A stretch of DNA of 64,000 bases from Mesorhizobium opportunistum WSM2075 (lineage in GTDB: Bacteria > Pseudomonadota > Alphaproteobacteria > Rhizobiales > Rhizobiaceae). Where the stretch lies: NCBI RefSeq assembly GCF_000176035.2, contig NC_015675.1:2918001-2982000 (forward strand), written 5' to 3'. The position numbers and the translations under genes are program-made. Shown one piece after another: positions 43,221 to 52,286 of this stretch (its first letter is position 1; every line of letters begins with the position of its first letter). The notes under the pieces are model-generated. The model was not told the origin of the DNA, did not search any database, and was given only the letters and a program-made list of their open reading frames with translations.

Positions 43221-43277
43221 ATGGCCTTCACCATCCGTCAGCTGCAGTTCTTCATCGCCATGACCGAGCAAGGCCAT
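43221..43277 (+). pseudogene. LysR regulator N-terminal remnant
   Basis: ATG 43221 opens MAFTIRQLQFFIAMTEQGH, the first 19 residues of a LysR-type HTH regulator. The family match ends around 43277, and 20 bp later the diverged repeat at 43298 begins. The truncation marks the left border of the 43.3-57.2 kb block. Confidence 0.65.
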
Positions 43278-43297
43278 AGAGAGAATACGAAGGAAAC

Positions 43298-43422
43298 GGC
43301 GAACCATCCGCTAACATGCTGATTTCCAAGGAAACGTTGACCCTCAGCGAATAGCATAATCGTTATTCGTCAACGGCTTACGAAGCGGTTCGCCTAAATT
43401 GATTCAAGAAGCTGACCCAGCC
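43298..43422 (+). repeat. Diverged direct repeat A (left flank of catabolic block)
   Basis: About 125 bp, matching 57120-57241 at roughly 75 percent by eye. Best conserved are GGCGAACCATCCGCTA at the left and GCGAAGCGGTTCGCC plus AAATTGATTCAAGAAGCTGA at the right (A has an A for G in the former). It contains CGAATA-n10-TATTCG. Between it and 43550 I see nothing else. Confidence 0.65.
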
Positions 43423-43549
43423 GCTCGTTGACCGCATGTTCTACCGAATGGCAGCAATGCGCCGCATGTCGTTTATTCCAGCTATCCGGTTCGGTCCCCA
43501 CGCAGACACGGCTTGCGCCAAGGCAAATCGCGGCCGCACTGCAGAGGCT

Positions 43550-44449
43550 CTAACCGAAACGGTTGATCGATTGGCCTCGCTCCCCGGGCCGGAGTGCAAA
43601 GAGGCCGCCCTCATGCCGGCGCGATTCAAGATCCTCGGCGGTCATGGTAAAGCGCGCCGAGGTGATGAACAGAATATCGAGATCGGCACCGCCGAAGGTG
43701 CAGCTCGTTGGCCAAGAGCAGGGCAGTTCGACAATCCGATCCAGTCGGCCGTCCGGCGCGATGCGGGCAATGCAGCTGCCGCCCGCGACCCGGCAGTTCC
43801 AGATGTGACCTTCGGCATCCATGCAGGAGCCGTCCGGCAAACCGCGCTGGAAGTCGCCGAAAAGCAGTCGCCGATTGGTGAGCCGCGAAGAGCCGCTGTC
43901 CCAGGCATAGCTGTAGAGTTCGTTCTTCATTGTGTCGGCGGTGATGAAGCGACCGTCCGGTGTCCATGCCATGGTGTTGGTGATGCCGAACCGGTCGTCG
44001 GACAGGCGCGTTACGACGCCATCCGGAGCAACCCGAAAAAGCTGTCCGGCCTCCTGCGTGATGGCGACGGGAGCATCATCGGGTCCGATGTTGTTGGCCA
44101 TCGTGCCGATCCAGAACGAGCCATCGGGCGCGACGACGCCCTCGTTCAGCCGGATGTCGGGCCTGTCCGGCTCGATGGTCGCAATCGTTCGGAACGTCCC
44201 GCCGAAATCCCACAAGGCAATCTCGTTCCTGAGGCCGACAATTGCGCCTCCATCGGCGCGCAGGCCGATCGAGGTGACCAGATCGTGCGTCTCCCAAGAC
44301 TCGTGAGCCAGGGTCAGCGGATCCAGCCGGTGGATCCTGCGGCCGATAATGTCGATCCAGACCAGCCGGTTGCGGCGGTCGTCCCAGACCAGGCTCTCGC
44401 CGACGACGTCGCGCGCATCGAAGAGCAGGCCAGCATTCATGTCGTGCAT
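43550..44449 (-). CDS. SMP-30/gluconolactonase/LRE family protein
   Basis: 299 residues, beta-propeller type. DARDVVGESLVWDDRRNRLVWIDI carries the metal-binding Glu, NTMAWTPDGRF and LPDGSCMDAEGHIWNC carry later conserved Asn/Asp ligands. These enzymes hydrolyse sugar lactones. ATG 44447-44449 has GGAGG 6 nt upstream; the longer frame from 44536 is unsupported. It is divergent from the GntR gene and fits an oxidative sugar pathway with the dehydratase, SDR and epimerase downstream. Confidence 0.9.
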   Translation of the reverse strand: MHDMNAGLLFDARDVVGESLVWDDRRNRLVWIDIIGRRIHRLDPLTLAHESWETHDLVTSIGLRADGGAIVGLRNEIALWDFGGTFRTIATIEPDRPDIRLNEGVVAPDGSFWIGTMANNIGPDDAPVAITQEAGQLFRVAPDGVVTRLSDDRFGITNTMAWTPDGRFITADTMKNELYSYAWDSGSSRLTNRRLLFGDFQRGLPDGSCMDAEGHIWNCRVAGGSCIARIAPDGRLDRIVELPCSWPTSCTFGGADLDILFITSARFTMTAEDLESRRHEGGLFALRPGERGQSINRFG

Positions 44450-44526
44450 GCGGTTCCTCCAGGCGAGCGCATCCAGAAACGCACTTGACACATATCTTTC
44501 CCATGAACTAACAACAATTAAATAAT

Positions 44527-44543
44527 AACCTGTCATACAGGTT
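44527..44543. promoter_or_regulatory. 17-bp palindrome AACCTGT-CAT-ACAGGTT, likely GntR operator
   Basis: Perfect 7-3-7 inverted repeat with the GTnnnAC core typical of FadR/GntR-FCD operators. It sits 14 bp before the GntR start and 78 bp before the divergent lactonase, so it can control both. Confidence 0.65.
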
Positions 44544-44556
44544 TCGAGGGGACAAC

Positions 44557-45276
44557 ATGCAGGCTCCGACGGAAACGACGGGTGAACCGAATCCCGGCCT
44601 AGTGATCACGGCGATCCAGGCGATCACTCAGCACATCCGCACCGCGGGCCTTGCGGCGGGCGATCCGCTGCCGAGCGAAGCGGCCATGACACGCCAGCTC
44701 AATGTCTCGCGAACCGTCGTGCGCGAAGCGTTCCGATCGCTTTCGGCAATGCGCCTGATCGACATGAGCGCCGGGCGCCGCGCCACCGTGGCCAAGCTCG
44801 ATACCGGCGCCATGTCGATGGTGATCGAGCACGGCATCACCACGCAGCAGATCAGCGTCCATCAGGTCTATGATGTCAGGCGCACGATCGAGATGCGCAC
44901 GGTGGCGCTCGCGGCGCTCCGCCGCACCGAGGCGGAAGCCGCCGCAATCGCGCAATCCGCCAGATTGATGCGAGAGAATTTCCAGGACCCCGTGATCGTC
45001 ATGGAGCACGACATTGCCTTTCACGAGGCGATCGCGGCGGCTTCGCACAACCCGGTCTTCTCGCTGATCGTCACCGCCTTCAGCGGGGTGACGCGCCGCA
45101 CCTGGGTGATCGGCTGGCGAACACGCTCTTCCAGCGAAGACCAGCTCAAAATGATCAAGGGGCACGAGGACATAGCCGAGGCGATCCTCAAGGGCGATCC
45201 GCGCCTCGCCGCCGAGCACATGGCGCAACATTTCGACAAGAGCGTCAAGGCGCTCCTCGATGCGGGAATCGCCTGA
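44557..45276 (+). CDS. GntR family regulator with FCD domain
   Basis: 239 residues: GntR winged HTH (IRTAGLAAGDPLPSEAAMTRQLNVSRTVVREAFRSLSAMRLI) then an all-helical FCD effector domain with the metal/ligand residues in MEHDIAFHEAIAAASHNP. First gene of the rightward sugar operon; the dehydratase follows with a 1-bp gap. Probably a repressor relieved by a sugar acid. Confidence 0.92.
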   Translation: MQAPTETTGEPNPGLVITAIQAITQHIRTAGLAAGDPLPSEAAMTRQLNVSRTVVREAFRSLSAMRLIDMSAGRRATVAKLDTGAMSMVIEHGITTQQISVHQVYDVRRTIEMRTVALAALRRTEAEAAAIAQSARLMRENFQDPVIVMEHDIAFHEAIAAASHNPVFSLIVTAFSGVTRRTWVIGWRTRSSSEDQLKMIKGHEDIAEAILKGDPRLAAEHMAQHFDKSVKALLDAGIA

Positions 45277-45277
45277 C

Positions 45278-46480
45278 ATGAAGATCACCGCGATCGAGAC
45301 CATTCGCATCGAGGAGCGGCCCAACCTTCTCTGGGTCGAGGTCCATACCGACGAGGGCATCACCGGGCTCGGCGAGACCTTCTTCCTGTCGCGCACTGTC
45401 GAGGCGTATCTGCACGAATATGTCGCGCCCCGGGTGATCGGCCGCGATCCTCTAGAAATCGACCTTTTGTCCGCCGACCTGGTTGGTTATCTCGGGTTCC
45501 GCTCCAGCGGCGCCGAGGTGCGCGGCAATTCGGCCTTCGACATCGCCCTGTGGGACATTTTCGGCAAGGTCACCGGCCAGCCGATTGCGCAGCTTCTGGG
45601 CGGCTTCAGCCGGCGCTCCATCCGCACCTACAACACGTGTGCCGGCACCGAATACATCAAGGACGCCAAGGGCCAGACGACCGCCAATTACGGCATCGGC
45701 GCCGGGCGCGACTACGACGATCTCAACGGCTTCCTCAACCGCGCCGGCGAGCTGGCCGAGGAACTGCTCGAGGACGGCATCACGGCCATGAAGATCTGGC
45801 CGTTCGATCACGCCGCCGAAAAGACGCGTGGCAACGACATTTCGGCGGCAGATTTGAAATCCGCGCTGCAGCCATTCGAGAAGATCCGCCGCGCCGTTGG
45901 CGACAAGATGGACATCATGGTCGAGTTCCATTCCATGTGGCAGCTGCTGCCGGCCATGAAGATCGCCCGCGCGCTGAAGCCTTATGCCACCTTCTGGCAC
46001 GAGGACCCGATCCGCATGGACAGCCTCGGCGACCTGAAACGCTATGAGGCGGTCAGCCCGGCGCCGATCTCGGCCTCCGAGACGCTGGGCAGCCGCTGGG
46101 CGTTCCGCGACCTGCTCGAAACCGGGGCTGCCGGCATCGTCATGCTCGACATCTCCTGGTGCGGCGGCTTGTCGGAGGCGCGCAAGATCGCCGCGATGGC
46201 GGAGGCCTGGCGACTGCCCATCGCGCCGCATGACTGCACCGGTCCGGTTGTGCTCGCCGCCTCGACGCATCTGTCGCTCAATGCGCCCAACGCGCTGGTC
46301 CAGGAGAGCGTGCGCGCCTTCTACCGTACCTGGTACCGAGACCTCGTGACGGCGCTGCCTGAAGTGAAGAACGGCATGATCACCATACCGCCGGGACCGG
46401 GCCTGGGGCTGGCGCTCAACCCTGACCTTGGCAAGGTCTACACCGTCCAGCGCCGCGTCTCGAACAAGACCGACATCTAG
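45278..46480 (+). CDS. Mandelate racemase/muconate lactonizing family dehydratase
   Basis: 400 residues, enolase superfamily. N-terminal capping domain, then a barrel with Lys in AMKIWPFD, metal ligands in MVEFHSMW, FWHEDPI and ISASETL, and the acid/base His in PIAPHDCTGP. Members with this set dehydrate acid sugars to 2-keto-3-deoxy acids. The neighbours (lactonase, SDR, mutarotase, sugar importer) support a sugar-acid dehydratase, but the sugar is not identifiable here. Confidence 0.88.
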   Translation: MKITAIETIRIEERPNLLWVEVHTDEGITGLGETFFLSRTVEAYLHEYVAPRVIGRDPLEIDLLSADLVGYLGFRSSGAEVRGNSAFDIALWDIFGKVTGQPIAQLLGGFSRRSIRTYNTCAGTEYIKDAKGQTTANYGIGAGRDYDDLNGFLNRAGELAEELLEDGITAMKIWPFDHAAEKTRGNDISAADLKSALQPFEKIRRAVGDKMDIMVEFHSMWQLLPAMKIARALKPYATFWHEDPIRMDSLGDLKRYEAVSPAPISASETLGSRWAFRDLLETGAAGIVMLDISWCGGLSEARKIAAMAEAWRLPIAPHDCTGPVVLAASTHLSLNAPNALVQESVRAFYRTWYRDLVTALPEVKNGMITIPPGPGLGLALNPDLGKVYTVQRRVSNKTDI

Positions 46481-46503
46481 AAAATCCAAAGGGAGGAATT
46501 GAA

Positions 46504-47481
46504 ATGAAAAAACTGACTGCAACACTTCTGCTTGGCGTCGCTCTTTTCGGCGCCCAGACCGCCGCGCGTGCCGAGGGGCTGAACATCGTTTTCACGCACC
46601 ATTCATCGGCATCGAACACCTTCTGGCAGGCGGTGAAGAAAGGCTTTGACGACGGCTGCGCCAAGGTCGAGGCCAATTGCAACATGGTCTTCACCCAGAC
46701 CGAGGGCTCGATCGAACAGCAGGTCGCCAACATGCGCGCAGCCCTTGCCGCCAAGCCCGACGCGCTGCTGACCTCGATCGTCGACGACCATGCCTTCGAT
46801 GACGTCATCAAGGAGGCGCGCGATGCCGGCGTGCTGGTGATCGCCGTCAATGTCGACGACACGGAAGGCGCCAAGGGCAACGCGCGGCAGGCTTTCGTCG
46901 GGCAGGGCTTCAAGCCGGCGGGCTATTCGCTCGCCAAGGCCATTTCGGAAAGCTTCCCGAAGGACGGACCGATCAAGGTGCTGGTCGGCATCTCGGCGCC
47001 CGGCCAGAACTGGTCCGAGAGCCGCGGTGCCGGCGTGATGCAGTTTCTCGAAGAATACAAGGCCGCGCATGCCGACCGTGACGTGTCGTGGGAGCGCATC
47101 GACAGCGGCACCGACCTTGCCATCACCTCCGACCGCGTCGGCGCCTATCTCAACGCCCATCCCGACACCACCGCCTATTTCGACACCGGGTTCTGGTGCG
47201 CCGGCGTCGCCCGTGTGCTGGCCGATCGCGGCGTAGCACCAGGCAAAGTCCTGCTCGGTGGCTTCGACCTGGTGCCGGAAGTGCTGCAGCAGATGCAGAA
47301 GGGCTACGTGCAGGCACTGGTCGACCAGCAGCCCTACATGCAAGGCTTCATGCCGGTGATGGAGGCCTATCTCAACAAGAAGATCGGCCTGGCGCCTTCC
47401 GATATCGACACCGGCCAGGGCATTGTGCGGCCCAACGCGGCTGATGCGATCATGGCGCTCTCGGCCCAGGGGATGCGCTGA
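46504..47481 (+). CDS. Sugar ABC transporter substrate-binding protein (ribose/rhizopine type)
   Basis: 325 residues: signal peptide (KKLTATLLLGVALFGAQTAARA), then LNIVFTHHSSASNTFWQAVKKGFDDGC, the Peripla_BP_4 fold of RbsB-like proteins. GGGAGG precedes ATG 46504. First component of an importer with the permease and ATPase below. Confidence 0.92.
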   Translation: MKKLTATLLLGVALFGAQTAARAEGLNIVFTHHSSASNTFWQAVKKGFDDGCAKVEANCNMVFTQTEGSIEQQVANMRAALAAKPDALLTSIVDDHAFDDVIKEARDAGVLVIAVNVDDTEGAKGNARQAFVGQGFKPAGYSLAKAISESFPKDGPIKVLVGISAPGQNWSESRGAGVMQFLEEYKAAHADRDVSWERIDSGTDLAITSDRVGAYLNAHPDTTAYFDTGFWCAGVARVLADRGVAPGKVLLGGFDLVPEVLQQMQKGYVQALVDQQPYMQGFMPVMEAYLNKKIGLAPSDIDTGQGIVRPNAADAIMALSAQGMR

Positions 47482-47568
47482 CTGCGCGGTGCCAATGAGC
47501 GACTTTCCATCGGCGGCGCCCGCGCGCCGCCGATGCATCAACAGAAGTTCGAATTCCTGGAGCCTGAC

Positions 47569-48546
47569 GTGAAGCGTCTGTTCAAGACCTATCTCGAGAA
47601 GCCGGAGCTGGCCGGTCTGATCCTGCTCTTGCTGCTGATCGTCGTGTTCCAGATCCGCTCGCATGGCGTGTTCCTCAACCAGGACAACCTGCGCGGCATT
47701 CTCGGCATCCTGCCGGAGGCGGGGCTTGTTGCCATCGGCGTCACCATCCTGATGATCAGCGGCGAGTTCGACCTCTCCGTCGGCTCGGTGTTCGCGCTGA
47801 TGCCGATGACGATGGCGGTGCTGATGGTGCATGGCGCCCCGTTCCCGCTGGCGCTGCTCGCCGGACTGCTTGTCGCCGCGGCCATCGGCTTCGTCAATGG
47901 CTACATCACCATCCGCTTCGCCATACCGAGCTTCATCACCACACTCGGCATGCTGTTCATGGCGCGCTCGCTCACCGTCGTCGTCTCGGGCGGCTTTCCG
48001 CCGCTGCTCCCGGCCGATCTGCCGAACTGGCTGTTCACCTCCTTCGTCGGCCCCGGCAACATGTTCCGCATGTCCTTCCTGTGGTTTGCCGGCATTGCGG
48101 TGCTGACCTCGCTGATGCTTTCGCGCACGAATTTCGGCAACTGGATCAAGGCCACCGGGGGCTTCCCGCCGGCCGCCGCCGCGATGGGCATCCCGACCGC
48201 CAGGGTAAAGATCATCTGCTTCATGCTCTGTTCGATGCTCTCCGGCTTCGCCGGCATGCTGCAGGTGCTGCGGCTCGGCTCGCCCTTGCCTTCGATCGGC
48301 GAGGGCATGGAATTGCAGGCGGTGGCCTCCGCCGTTATCGGCGGCGCTTCGCTCGCTGGCGGAATCGGCACCGTCGTGGGCGGCATCATCGGCACGACGC
48401 TTATCCGCGTCATCGACAACGGCCTCGTGCTCAGCCATGTCGACGCCAATTGGTTCAAGTTCGCCATCGGCTTCCTGACCATATTCGCCGTCGTCGCCAA
48501 TGCCTGGATGCGCAAGCGCGCCAAGGCCATCAAGATGGAGGCTTGA
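47569..48546 (+). CDS. Sugar ABC transporter permease (RbsC type)
   Basis: 325 residues, hydrophobic, with the RbsC-type ISGEFDLSVGSVFALM and GGASLAGGIGTVVGG loops. GTG 47569 has GGAG 6 nt upstream and starts MKRLFKTYLEKPELAG; an in-frame ATG at 47533 lacks a site but is possible. Confidence 0.9.
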   Translation: MKRLFKTYLEKPELAGLILLLLLIVVFQIRSHGVFLNQDNLRGILGILPEAGLVAIGVTILMISGEFDLSVGSVFALMPMTMAVLMVHGAPFPLALLAGLLVAAAIGFVNGYITIRFAIPSFITTLGMLFMARSLTVVVSGGFPPLLPADLPNWLFTSFVGPGNMFRMSFLWFAGIAVLTSLMLSRTNFGNWIKATGGFPPAAAAMGIPTARVKIICFMLCSMLSGFAGMLQVLRLGSPLPSIGEGMELQAVASAVIGGASLAGGIGTVVGGIIGTTLIRVIDNGLVLSHVDANWFKFAIGFLTIFAVVANAWMRKRAKAIKMEA

Positions 48547-48549
48547 GCG

Positions 48550-49281
48550 ATGGCCGACGCGATCATCTCCGTCCACAACCTTCACAAATGGTATTCCGGC
48601 GTCCATGCGCTGAAGGGGGTGACACTCGACTTCACCCGCGGCGAGGCGCTTGGACTGGTCGGCGACAATGGCGCCGGCAAATCGACACTCATCAATATCC
48701 TCTCCGGCGTCCACACGGCGGACAAGGGCGAGATCAAAGTCGAGGGCAGGACAGTCCGCATCGCCAAGCCTCGCGACGCGATGGATCTGGGCATCGAGAC
48801 GATCTACCAGTACAATTCCATGGTGCCGACCATGTCGATCGCCAGGAACCTGTTCATTGGCCGCGAGCCGACCCGGTTTTCGGTCCTCGGGGTCGGCTTG
48901 CTCGATCAGAAGAAGATGGCCAGCGAAAGCATCAGAGCAATTGCCAATGTCGACCTGCACCTGCGTTCGCCGGATGCTCTTGTCGGCGAGCTTTCGGGCG
49001 GCCAGCGGCAGGGCGTCGCCATCGCCCGGGCGATGCATTTCAAGTCGAAGGTGATGATCCTCGACGAGCCGACCAACCATCTCTCGGTCAAGGAGACGAG
49101 GAAGGTGATCGGCTTCGTGCGTGGCCTGAAAGAGCAGGGCATCACCGGCGTCTTCATCAGCCACAACATGCATCACGTCTTCGAATGCTGCGACCGCGTC
49201 GTGGCGATGGCGCGCGGCGAAATCGTGCTGGACAAGCGGGTCGCGGAGACGTCGATCGATGAAGTCCACAGCGTTCTGTAA
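48550..49281 (+). CDS. Sugar ABC transporter ATP-binding protein
   Basis: 243 residues, a single ATPase domain: Walker A GDNGAGKST, signature LSGGQRQGVAIARAM, Walker B VMILDEPTNHLSV. Half the size of RbsA, which has two fused domains, so it should work as a homodimer like FrcA-type rhizobial ATPases. Three bases after the permease stop. Confidence 0.92.
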   Translation: MADAIISVHNLHKWYSGVHALKGVTLDFTRGEALGLVGDNGAGKSTLINILSGVHTADKGEIKVEGRTVRIAKPRDAMDLGIETIYQYNSMVPTMSIARNLFIGREPTRFSVLGVGLLDQKKMASESIRAIANVDLHLRSPDALVGELSGGQRQGVAIARAMHFKSKVMILDEPTNHLSVKETRKVIGFVRGLKEQGITGVFISHNMHHVFECCDRVVAMARGEIVLDKRVAETSIDEVHSVL

Positions 49282-49293
49282 AAGGTGGCGGCA

Positions 49294-50049
49294 ATGACAG
49301 TCCTTGCCGATCGGGTCGTGCTCCTGACCGGGGGCCTTGGCTCACTCGGCCGGGCCCAGGCGGTGACGCTGGCGCGGGCCGGCGCGCGCGTGCTGGTGCT
49401 CGACCGCCCCGACAGTGAGGATGGGGCAGGAATTGCTTCGGCGCTGACAGCTGAGGCAGACGGCGACATCACTTTTGTCGGCTGCGACCTCAACCGGCTT
49501 GCGGAGGCGGAGGCAATGGTGGCGGCGCTCGCGGCGAGGCAAGGCGGCATCGACGTTTTGATCAACAACGCCGCCCTTATCATCAACCGGCCGTTCGAAG
49601 AATTCTCGCTGACCGAGTATGAGGACCAGATCCGGGTCAACTCCTCGGCCGCCTTCGCACTGGCGCGGGCCTGCGCGCCGGGGATGAAGGCGAAGGCCTA
49701 TGGCAAGATCGTCAATTTCTGCTCGATCACGCTCAACGGCCGCTGGGACGGCTACGTGCCCTATGTCGCTTCCAAGGGCGCAATGCTCGGCCTCACCAAA
49801 TCACTGGCGCGGGAGCTCGGGCCGCATGGCGTCAGGGTCAATGCCGTATCGCCGGGCGCCGTGGTTTCGGAGGCCGAGGCGCGGGTGTTCGGCGACCGGC
49901 TGGCGCAATACAACGACTGGATCCTGGAGAACCAGGGTCTCAAGACGCGCATCGAGCCGCATCACGTTGCCGATCTCGTACTGTTCCTCGCATCTCCCGC
50001 CTCGGACATGATCAGCGGGCAGAACATCGCCATCGACGGCGGCTGGTAA
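49294..50049 (+). CDS. SDR family oxidoreductase (probable sugar dehydrogenase)
   Basis: 251 residues: TGGLGSLGRAQAV cofactor loop, VLDRP (Asp for NAD), DVLINNAAL, active-site Ser in CSITLNGRW, YVASK, and IDGGW ending. ATG 49294 is preceded by AAAGGTGG; the GTG at 49285 lies inside that site. In this operon it most likely oxidises the imported aldose to its lactone, the substrate of the lactonase. Confidence 0.88.
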   Translation: MTVLADRVVLLTGGLGSLGRAQAVTLARAGARVLVLDRPDSEDGAGIASALTAEADGDITFVGCDLNRLAEAEAMVAALAARQGGIDVLINNAALIINRPFEEFSLTEYEDQIRVNSSAAFALARACAPGMKAKAYGKIVNFCSITLNGRWDGYVPYVASKGAMLGLTKSLARELGPHGVRVNAVSPGAVVSEAEARVFGDRLAQYNDWILENQGLKTRIEPHHVADLVLFLASPASDMISGQNIAIDGGW

Positions 50050-50052
50050 GGG

Positions 50053-50916
50053 ATGGCCGGCCTGCTGGAGCTGCGCGACGGCCGCGCGCGTCTTGTGCTG
50101 GCGCCAGAGAAGGGTGCCGCCATTGCGCGCTTCGACGCGCTGGTCGGCGATGTGCCGGTGCCGTTGCTTAGGCCCGGTGATGGCACCGGCACCTCGGGCT
50201 GCCAGCTTCTGGTTCCCTGGTCGAACCGCATTTCAGGCGGCGGCTTCGAGTGCGACGGCCGTTTCCATGCCGTCGAGCCGAATGTGCCGGGAGAGGCCTT
50301 TCCGATCCATGGCGACGGGTTTCAGAGGGAGTGGCGGATTGCCGGCTGCAGCGCCACCGAGGCGGAATTGGTCCTCGACGCCGGTGGGATCGGCCCCTAC
50401 CGATACGAGGCACAGGTTGTCTATGCGCTACATGACGGGGTGCTGGATGCCAGCCTCACCGTGCAGAATCGTGCCGGCATTCGCCTACCTTATGGCCTCG
50501 GCTTTCATCCATGGTTCCCACGCCGAGCTGGAACGACGCTTGAGGCGAAGGCGGCACGTGTCTGGCTGGAGGACGAACGTCATCTGCCGGTCGGCATAGC
50601 GCCTGTGGCCGATTACCCGGAGTGGGATTTCTCGCGACCCTCTTTGCTGCCACCAAGCTGGGTGAATAACGCATTCGGTGGCTGGGACCGTCACGCCGCG
50701 ATCATGCAGCCAGAGGACGGTATCACCCTCTCGCTCACGGCTTCGTCGCTACTCGATGTTTTCATCCTCTATTCGCCTTCGACGGATGCCGGATACTTCT
50801 GCTTCGAACCGGTTTCGCATCTGGTCGACGCGCACCACAGCGGGGGCATGATGCGGCTCGAAGAGGGCGCCACCATGAGCGCCAACATTAGGATGGGCTG
50901 GAGTCATATCGGTTGA
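50053..50916 (+). CDS. Aldose 1-epimerase family protein
   Basis: 287 residues of galactose-mutarotase fold: GCQLLVPWSNRISGGGF, IHGDGFQREW (His), GLGFHPWFPR (catalytic His). Interconverts sugar anomers and supplies the form used by the dehydrogenase. Last gene of the sugar operon, 3 bp after the SDR. Confidence 0.9.
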   Translation: MAGLLELRDGRARLVLAPEKGAAIARFDALVGDVPVPLLRPGDGTGTSGCQLLVPWSNRISGGGFECDGRFHAVEPNVPGEAFPIHGDGFQREWRIAGCSATEAELVLDAGGIGPYRYEAQVVYALHDGVLDASLTVQNRAGIRLPYGLGFHPWFPRRAGTTLEAKAARVWLEDERHLPVGIAPVADYPEWDFSRPSLLPPSWVNNAFGGWDRHAAIMQPEDGITLSLTASSLLDVFILYSPSTDAGYFCFEPVSHLVDAHHSGGMMRLEEGATMSANIRMGWSHIG

Positions 50917-51090
50917 TGTTGGCTGAAACACAATCATCAATCGAGCACGGACCCTATCTCTGCTGTCGTGTACAATGCCTGCTTCGGGCTGCGTGTCCGA
51001 GTTGAGCCGGATGGCGGGAAAAATCCTGTCCAAGAGCGTATTGGTTGGGTCGAAAGCGGACATCGCGGTCACCGACTTCTTCCGGTCCGA

Positions 51091-52089
51091 CTATTCGCCA
51101 GGATCGAACTCACCTTTGAATAGGACTGTCGCGACCGGTCCAAGCGGATTGGCAATCCGGCTCTCCAGGATTTCGACGAGTTTGCGTCCGACCCCCGCTA
51201 TGTCCACGAAATGAACGCCGATCTTCGCCGGCAGGAAGCGTGCCAGTCGCGTGCTGTCCCGAGTGACAATGTGGATGTCGCTGCCTGGCACAAAGCCTCT
51301 TCTGCCAACAGCGTGTAACGCCCCTAAAAGGCCCAGTTCGTTGGCGCATGCCAAGCCTCTCGGCGGATCTGACGACGCCAGCAGGCGATCGAACCAGGCT
51401 GCGCTCGATTCCACCGTGAACATGCCGTGCCCGATCAGCGACTGGTCTATCGGAATACCGGCCTCTGCCATCGCCCTTCCATAACCGGCGAGACGCATGG
51501 TGCTCGCCTGATCCTCCGGAACGAGGAGCTGCAGCGCAATACGTTGGCAGCCCTTGTCCATGAGCCGTCGGGTTGCCTCGTAGGCAATCTGTTCATTGTC
51601 GATATCGACATAAGGATACGCGGTATCCAGGTCGGTTCTTCCAAACGCGACGAATGGGATGCGTTCATCCAGCAGCAGCTTGACGCGCGGATCACCCGAC
51701 ACCAGGCGTGTGATGATGAGGCCGTCCGCGCTATGCGCCTGAAGCAGGCGCTGCACGCTTTCGACCGGGTCATCGTCGGGCGTGGTGGAATAGATGGATA
51801 GACTATAACCCGCTCTCCTCGCGGCCAGCGTCATGCCCTCGACCAGAGGGAGCTTCGCCAGATCGGAAAGGTAGTCGCGCGTTTCCATCGGTAGCACTGC
51901 CGTCAAGGTCAGGGTTCGTCCGGTTTTCAGCGCGCGACCATGATGGTTCGGGACATAGCCGACCCGCTTCGCCACCTCCTTGACGCGCGCCGTGGTCGAG
52001 GGATGCACTTCCGGCCCGTCCTTGAGAGCCCGCGATACCGTGGTCACTGAAAGGGAAAGTTCCGCCGCGATCTGTTTTAGATTGGACAT
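51091..52089 (-). CDS. LacI family transcriptional regulator
   Basis: 332 residues: LacI HTH with hinge (NLKQIAAELSLSVTTVSRALKDGPEVHPSTTARVKEVAKRVGYVPNHHGRALKTGRT) and a periplasmic-binding-like ligand domain. Divergent from the polyamine-type ABC operon with AACGTTAC-centred sites between. It likely senses the transported compound. Confidence 0.93.
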   Translation of the reverse strand: MSNLKQIAAELSLSVTTVSRALKDGPEVHPSTTARVKEVAKRVGYVPNHHGRALKTGRTLTLTAVLPMETRDYLSDLAKLPLVEGMTLAARRAGYSLSIYSTTPDDDPVESVQRLLQAHSADGLIITRLVSGDPRVKLLLDERIPFVAFGRTDLDTAYPYVDIDNEQIAYEATRRLMDKGCQRIALQLLVPEDQASTMRLAGYGRAMAEAGIPIDQSLIGHGMFTVESSAAWFDRLLASSDPPRGLACANELGLLGALHAVGRRGFVPGSDIHIVTRDSTRLARFLPAKIGVHFVDIAGVGRKLVEILESRIANPLGPVATVLFKGEFDPGE

Positions 52090-52137
52090 TGTCGCCTGAA
52101 TTCATTTGCGAAAGCGCCGGCTGATTTTGCAGAGCGT

Positions 52138-52149
52138 CGCAACGTTACC
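52138..52149. promoter_or_regulatory. Partial LacI-type operator around CAACGTTACC
   Basis: Shares the AACGTTAC core with the perfect site at 52216-52231 but its flanks are asymmetric. It lies 49 bp upstream of the lacI-family start and may give a second contact for looping. Confidence 0.4.
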
Positions 52150-52215
52150 GGATTCCAACTCACGGTCAATCCAAGCTCTTGCTAAAGCAACTTGACTCCA
52201 TTGTCTTTGGATGCA

Positions 52216-52231
52216 ATCGTAACGTTACGAT
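52216..52231. promoter_or_regulatory. 16-bp palindrome ATCGTAACGTTACGAT, LacI-family operator
   Basis: Perfect even palindrome with a central CG, the classical form of LacI/PurR-family operators. It lies 56 bp before the binding-protein gene at 52287. Confidence 0.7.
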
Positions 52232-52286
52232 CAACAAAAATAGCTCATTTGAGCGACGTTTCGATGAGTCCTAGGGAGGAGAACCT

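Noticed and set aside
46603..49269. 888-residue open frame antisense to the sugar ABC operon
   Set aside because: It mirrors three well-supported genes on the plus strand, has no domain pattern and is a codon-bias shadow of GC-rich coding DNA.
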